Of a DNA stretch of 64,000 nt, positions 60,791 through 64,000 are shown in pieces. Numbering within the stretch: the stretch's first letter is position 1; each line of letters begins with the position of its first letter. Position numbers and translations under genes: made by a program. Source of the DNA: Streptomyces candidus (GTDB lineage: Bacteria > Actinomycetota > Actinomycetes > Streptomycetales > Streptomycetaceae); the NCBI RefSeq assembly GCF_014207445.1, contig NZ_JACHEM010000011.1, positions 1-64,000 of the forward strand, given 5' to 3'. Below the pieces are notes generated by a model, which was not told the DNA's origin, did no database searches, and saw nothing but the letters and a program-made list of their open reading frames with translations.

Positions 60791-61363
60791 GTGTCGGACC
60801 TCGACCAGCTCACCCAGTCGCTCGCCCGCAACCTCAAGAGGTGGCGGTCGGAGCGCGGGTTCACCCTCGACGCCCTGGCCGCCCGCGCGGGCGTCAGCCG
60901 GGGCATGATCATCCAGGTCGAGCAGGCCCGCACCAACCCCAGTGTCGGCACCACGGTGAAACTCGCCGACGCCCTCGGCATCAGCATCGCCACCTTCCTG
61001 GACCAGGAACAGGGCGCCCGGGTACGCCTGGTGACGCCCGCTCAGACCGTGACGATGTGGTCCACCCCGGCGGGCAGCCGTGCCACGCTCCTCGTCGGCA
61101 CCCAGAGCCGCGGCCCCCTCGAACTGTGGTCCTGGCTTCTGATGCCCGGCGACGCCTCCACCTCGGACCCGCACCCCACCGGCACCACGGAACTTCTGCA
61201 CGTCACCGCGGGCGAACTCACCCTCGTCGTCGACGGCACCTCCCACCCGATGCCCGCCGGGACGTCGGCGACCTTCGAGGCCGACGTCCCGCACGCCTAC
61301 CGCAACGACGGCCCGGAACCGGTCGAGATGACGGTCGCCACGGCCATCCCGCCCGCGAGGTGA
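60791..61363 (+). CDS. XRE-family regulator with cupin domain
   Basis: Protein of 190 residues. N-terminal helix-turn-helix: LKRWRSERGFTLDALAARAG then SRGMIIQVEQARTNPSVGT. C-terminal cupin domain of about 100 residues with a small-molecule pocket (HPTGTTELLHVTAGELTLVV). Regulators of this type control amino-acid or aldehyde metabolism. Start GTG 60791 sits after a second GGACGGA half-site. It is probably autoregulated through the upstream inverted repeat. Confidence 0.9.
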   Translation: MSDLDQLTQSLARNLKRWRSERGFTLDALAARAGVSRGMIIQVEQARTNPSVGTTVKLADALGISIATFLDQEQGARVRLVTPAQTVTMWSTPAGSRATLLVGTQSRGPLELWSWLLMPGDASTSDPHPTGTTELLHVTAGELTLVVDGTSHPMPAGTSATFEADVPHAYRNDGPEPVEMTVATAIPPAR

Positions 61364-61489
61364 CCGCCACCGGCCGCCAACTGCCCCACACCCCCCGCGA
61401 CGGTGACCTTCGCCGCTCCCAAAGGTGACCCGGACGCTCCCCATCCCTACGATGGCCGTCAGTGGTCGCGGAACTTGAACGGGGGACCC

Positions 61490-62233
61490 ATGGACGAGAA
61501 CACCCACCCGGTGCGGCCGGGAGCGCCGGCGCTCCCGGCACAGGTGCAGGGCCGGGCCCTGACACCGGCTCAGGCCCAGGCGATGGCCCAGGCCCAGGCC
61601 GGACCGCCGTGGGGCCCGCTGGACGACCATCTGCTCTACACCTGCGGCGTCGTGCACGACCTCACCCAGGGCCGCCTCCACCACCGGCCGCCGCTGCCCA
61701 CCACCGCCCGGCTGCACCCCGGTGAGCTGTCCCTCGCCTCGGGCCCGGCCGCCCGCTCCACCTGGCGGGCCCTGGGCGACGGCTCGTACAACCGGTCCAG
61801 CACCATGGCCATGGGGTCCACCGGCTTCGTCGTCGGCGCCCTCGCCGTGAACGCGATGGGCAACGCCTCCCGCAGGAACCAGGCGATGGCCGCCGCCCAG
61901 CCCCGCTGGGTCGTGGAGGGGCAGGGCGAGGTCACCGTCACCGACCAGCGGGCGATCTTCTCGCACCCGCAGTCCTGGCTCGATCTGCCCTGGAACGGCC
62001 TGGCGACGATGGACCTGGCCGGACCCGACACCATCGAGTGCGCCTTCCACGACATCAACGGCAAGGGCTACACCACGGTCCGCCTGCACAGCCTCTGGGC
62101 GTCCCTGATCTTCGTCCTCGCCGCCCACGCGGCCTTCCCCGCCCACCCCCGGCTGCTCACGCACGGCTGGCTGCCACCGGGCTTCGAAGCCCGCGCGGCG
62201 GCATACGGCAGGCCCTGCCCGTCGGTGCGGTGA
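61490..62233 (+). CDS. Conserved hypothetical protein
   Basis: Protein of 247 residues. The N-terminus is Pro/Ala/Gln-rich (QAQAMAQAQAGPPWGP), and the rest is folded. Segments such as RSSTMAMGSTGFVVGALAVNAMGN (hydrophobic, possibly one helix) and WVVEGQGEVTVTDQRAIFSHP suggest a PH-like or GRAM-like domain, but I do not recognise a family with certainty. ATG 61490 is preceded by GGGGGACC. Third-position GC supports coding. Confidence 0.65.
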   Translation: MDENTHPVRPGAPALPAQVQGRALTPAQAQAMAQAQAGPPWGPLDDHLLYTCGVVHDLTQGRLHHRPPLPTTARLHPGELSLASGPAARSTWRALGDGSYNRSSTMAMGSTGFVVGALAVNAMGNASRRNQAMAAAQPRWVVEGQGEVTVTDQRAIFSHPQSWLDLPWNGLATMDLAGPDTIECAFHDINGKGYTTVRLHSLWASLIFVLAAHAAFPAHPRLLTHGWLPPGFEARAAAYGRPCPSVR

Positions 62234-62292
62234 CGGCCCGTTCCGTACGCTGACGGCGGGCCCCGCGCGTACGGCCGAGGCCGCCCCCGCCC

Positions 62293-62700
62293 TCAGCCCA
62301 GCCGCGGGATCTCGATCGCCGGGCAGCGGTCCATCACCATCTCCAGGCCCGCCTCCCGCGTCCGTTCGTACGCCGCCGTGTCGATCACCCCGAGCTGGAA
62401 CCAGACCGCCTTCGCGCCGACGGCGACGGCCTCGTCGGCGACCTGGCCCGCGAGGTCGCTGTTCACGAAGACGTCCACGACGTCCACCGGGAAGGGGATC
62501 TCCGCCAGCGAGGCGTACCCGCCCTCGCCGTGCACCGTCTCCGCCTTGGGGTGGACGGGGACGATCCGCTTGCCGAAGCGCTGGAGGACGGCCGCGACGC
62601 CGTAGGCCGCCCGCGCCTGGTTGGCGGAGAGGCCGACCACCGCCCAGGTGTCGCCGCTCTCGGTGAGAATCTTGCCGACGGTCGCGCTGTCGCCGTACAT
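62293..62700 (-). CDS. CoA-binding domain protein
   Basis: Protein of 135 residues of the YccU/CoA-binding type: SGDTWAVVGLSANQARAAYGV, then VPVHPKAETVHGEGGYASL and VDVFVNSDLAGQVADEAV. It holds CoA in a Rossmann-like fold; related domains occur in succinyl-CoA ligase. Cellular role unknown. ATG 62700 is the first start; a longer upstream frame crosses the next gene's promoter. Divergent from the IMPACT-family gene. Confidence 0.88.
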   Translation of the reverse strand: MYGDSATVGKILTESGDTWAVVGLSANQARAAYGVAAVLQRFGKRIVPVHPKAETVHGEGGYASLAEIPFPVDVVDVFVNSDLAGQVADEAVAVGAKAVWFQLGVIDTAAYERTREAGLEMVMDRCPAIEIPRLG

Positions 62701-62782
62701 GCGGTGCCTCCCATGGGTGCGTGTGCTGGGGAGAACGTACCGGTGGGGCGGGGGATTCCCCCTTCCGCTTAGGGTGGGTGAA

Positions 62783-63409
62783 ATGGCAGAGCAGTACCGG
62801 ACCGTCGCCCAGGAGGGCGTGCACGAGGCCGAGATCAACAGATCCCGTTTCCTGTGCGCCCTCGCGCCCGCCGCGACCGAGCAGGAGGCGCAGGACTTCC
62901 TCGCCCGCGTGCGCAAGGAACACCCGGCCGCCTCCCACCACTGCTACGCGTACGTGGTCGGGGCCGACGCCGGGATCCAGAGGGCCAGTGACGACGGCGA
63001 GCCCGGCGGCACCGCGGGAGCGCCGATGCTCCAGATGCTGATGCGCCGCGAGATGCGCTACGTGGTCGCCGTCGTCACCCGCTACTACGGCGGGGTCAAG
63101 CTCGGCGCGGGCGGACTGATCAGAGCGTACGGGGGTGTGGTCGGCGAGGCCCTGGACGAGCTGGGGACGATCACCCGGCAGCGCTTCCGGCTGGCGACCG
63201 TGACCGTGGACCACCAGCGGGCGGGAAAGCTGGAGAACGATCTGAGGGCGACGGGGCGGTCGGTGCGCGAGGTGTCGTACGGGGAGGTTGTGACCATCGG
63301 GATCGGGCTGCCCGACGCCGATGTGGCGGCGTTCCGCGGCTGGCTCGCGGATGCGACGGCGGGGACGGCGGCGTTCGAGCTGGGCGGGGAAGCGTACGGC
63401 GACGCCTGA
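62783..63409 (+). CDS. IMPACT/YigZ family protein
   Basis: Protein of 208 residues. The UPF0029 core is clear: EAEINRSRFLCALAPAATEQ, SDDGEPGGTAGAPMLQML and VVAVVTRYYGGVKLGAGGL. Yeast IMPACT relatives bind the Gcn1 system; bacterial YigZ has no settled function. A TAGGGT hexamer (62770-62775) ends seven bases before ATG 62783, so the message is probably leaderless. Confidence 0.93.
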   Translation: MAEQYRTVAQEGVHEAEINRSRFLCALAPAATEQEAQDFLARVRKEHPAASHHCYAYVVGADAGIQRASDDGEPGGTAGAPMLQMLMRREMRYVVAVVTRYYGGVKLGAGGLIRAYGGVVGEALDELGTITRQRFRLATVTVDHQRAGKLENDLRATGRSVREVSYGEVVTIGIGLPDADVAAFRGWLADATAGTAAFELGGEAYGDA

Positions 63410-63504
63410 GGAACCGCGTCAGCAGGGGTGCGCGGGATCTGAGGGGGAGCGGATTCCTCCGTTGCCGCCCTGGTTGTCGGACCCTGCCTTTACTCTCGTG
63501 AACC

Positions 63505-64000
63505 ATGAGGCTTCTGCACACGTCCGACTGGCACCTGGGCCGGTCCTTCCACCGCGTGGGACTGCTCGACGCCCAGGCCGCGTACCTCGACCACTTGGTG
63601 GCGACGGTCCGCGCGCACGAGGTGGACGCCGTGCTGGTCGCCGGGGACGTGTACGACCGGGCGGTGCCGCCGCTCTCCGCCGTGGAACTCTTCGACCGGG
63701 CCCTGCACCGGCTCGCCGCGGAGAAGGTGCCCACGGTGATGATCTCCGGCAACCACGACTCGGCCCGCCGGCTGGGCGTCGGCGCGGGCCTCATCGAACG
63801 CGCGGGGATCCACCTGCGCACCGACCCGGCGAACTGCGCCACCCCCGTCGTGCTGTCCGACGCGCACGGCGAGGTCGCCTTCTACGGGCTGCCCTACCTG
63901 GAGCCCGCCCTCGTACGGGACCTGCTCGGCGCGAGCCGAGCGCGGCACGAGCAGGTGCTGGCCGCCGCCATGGACCAGGTCCGCGCCGACCTCGCCACCC
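63505..64000 (+). CDS. sbcD: SbcD exonuclease subunit, 5' part (cut by window end)
   Basis: The first 165 codons of a Mre11-family nuclease. Metal-binding motifs DWHLGRSFHRVG (D8, H10), GDVYDRAVPP and GNHDSARR are intact. With SbcC it forms an ATP-dependent complex that opens hairpins and processes double-strand ends. A TACTCT hexamer (63491-63496) ends eight bases before the ATG. The remainder of sbcD and sbcC lie beyond 64000. Confidence 0.95.
   Translation, partial: MRLLHTSDWHLGRSFHRVGLLDAQAAYLDHLVATVRAHEVDAVLVAGDVYDRAVPPLSAVELFDRALHRLAAEKVPTVMISGNHDSARRLGVGAGLIERAGIHLRTDPANCATPVVLSDAHGEVAFYGLPYLEPALVRDLLGASRARHEQVLAAAMDQVRADLAT

Overview
The window reads as Streptomyces chromosome core. 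GC is very high with strong third-position bias, GTG starts are common, and many genes have either a GGAGG-type ribosome site or no leader at all. The gene order (rRNA operon end, pgsA/manC-like genes, DUF881 cluster, FHA, MerR, DUF151, MerR, dinB, gcvP, then tuf3 about 33 kb later) is what I recall for the right-hand core of Streptomyces genomes. That is memory of synteny, not a search result. No phage, IS element, CRISPR array or tRNA gene was seen.

Layout. 1-90: 3' end of a 5S rRNA and its terminator. 0.2-8.8 kb: an actinobacterial block with a CDP-alcohol phosphatidyltransferase, a nucleotidyltransferase fused to a degenerate phosphomannomutase domain, two DUF881 proteins flanking a small basic membrane protein, a GarA/OdhI-like FHA protein, an FtsR-like MerR regulator, DUF151 and a second MerR. 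It matches the mycobacterial pgsA2-Rv1823/24/25-garA-Rv1828/29/30 order. 8.9-14.3 kb: DNA polymerase IV with a Tudor-like tail, a PRC-barrel protein, and a tandem glycine riboswitch ahead of gcvP. 14.4-28.6 kb: mixed metabolism and regulation, including a glutamate-cysteine-ligase-like enzyme, CPBP protease, PhzF, three EamA transporters (one behind a candidate leader-peptide attenuator), a MocR/flavin-oxidase divergent pair, LysR, and an isochorismatase relic.

28.6-33.5 kb: a PAP2/diacylglycerol kinase fusion, then a likely zinc-starvation operon (Zur-type box, Cys-free ribosomal protein L32, CobW/YciC GTPase), an NRPS condensation-domain relic, and an overlapping HipA-like kinase/DUF3037 pair. 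33.6-43.6 kb: two SDRs, a peptide-type binding lipoprotein, Ung, a TetR/monooxygenase/oxidoreductase module with two operator-like palindromes, and Lnt. 43.7-56.7 kb: SnoaL-like protein, UppP, TVP38 protein, AlkD-like protein, tuf3, PPK2, a secreted subtilisin, an MscS-related protein, AI-2E family protein, patatin and a spermidine-synthase-like protein. 56.8-64 kb: a membrane-anchored Pro-rich protein, thioesterase, gamma carbonic anhydrase, a tiny secreted Cys peptide, acyltransferase, XRE-cupin regulator, CoA-binding protein, IMPACT-family protein and the 5' part of sbcD.

The most interesting items are: the HipA/DUF3037 pair (an undescribed two-gene module as far as I know); the leaderless Pro-Pro-Pro leader peptide with mutually exclusive hairpins before an EamA exporter; the Zur-box L32/CobW unit; the catalytically degenerate phosphomannomutase domain; the pol IV Tudor-like tail; two pseudogene relics; and an unannotated 57-residue secreted Cys peptide. 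All functional statements rest on motif recognition by eye. No alignment or database search was run.
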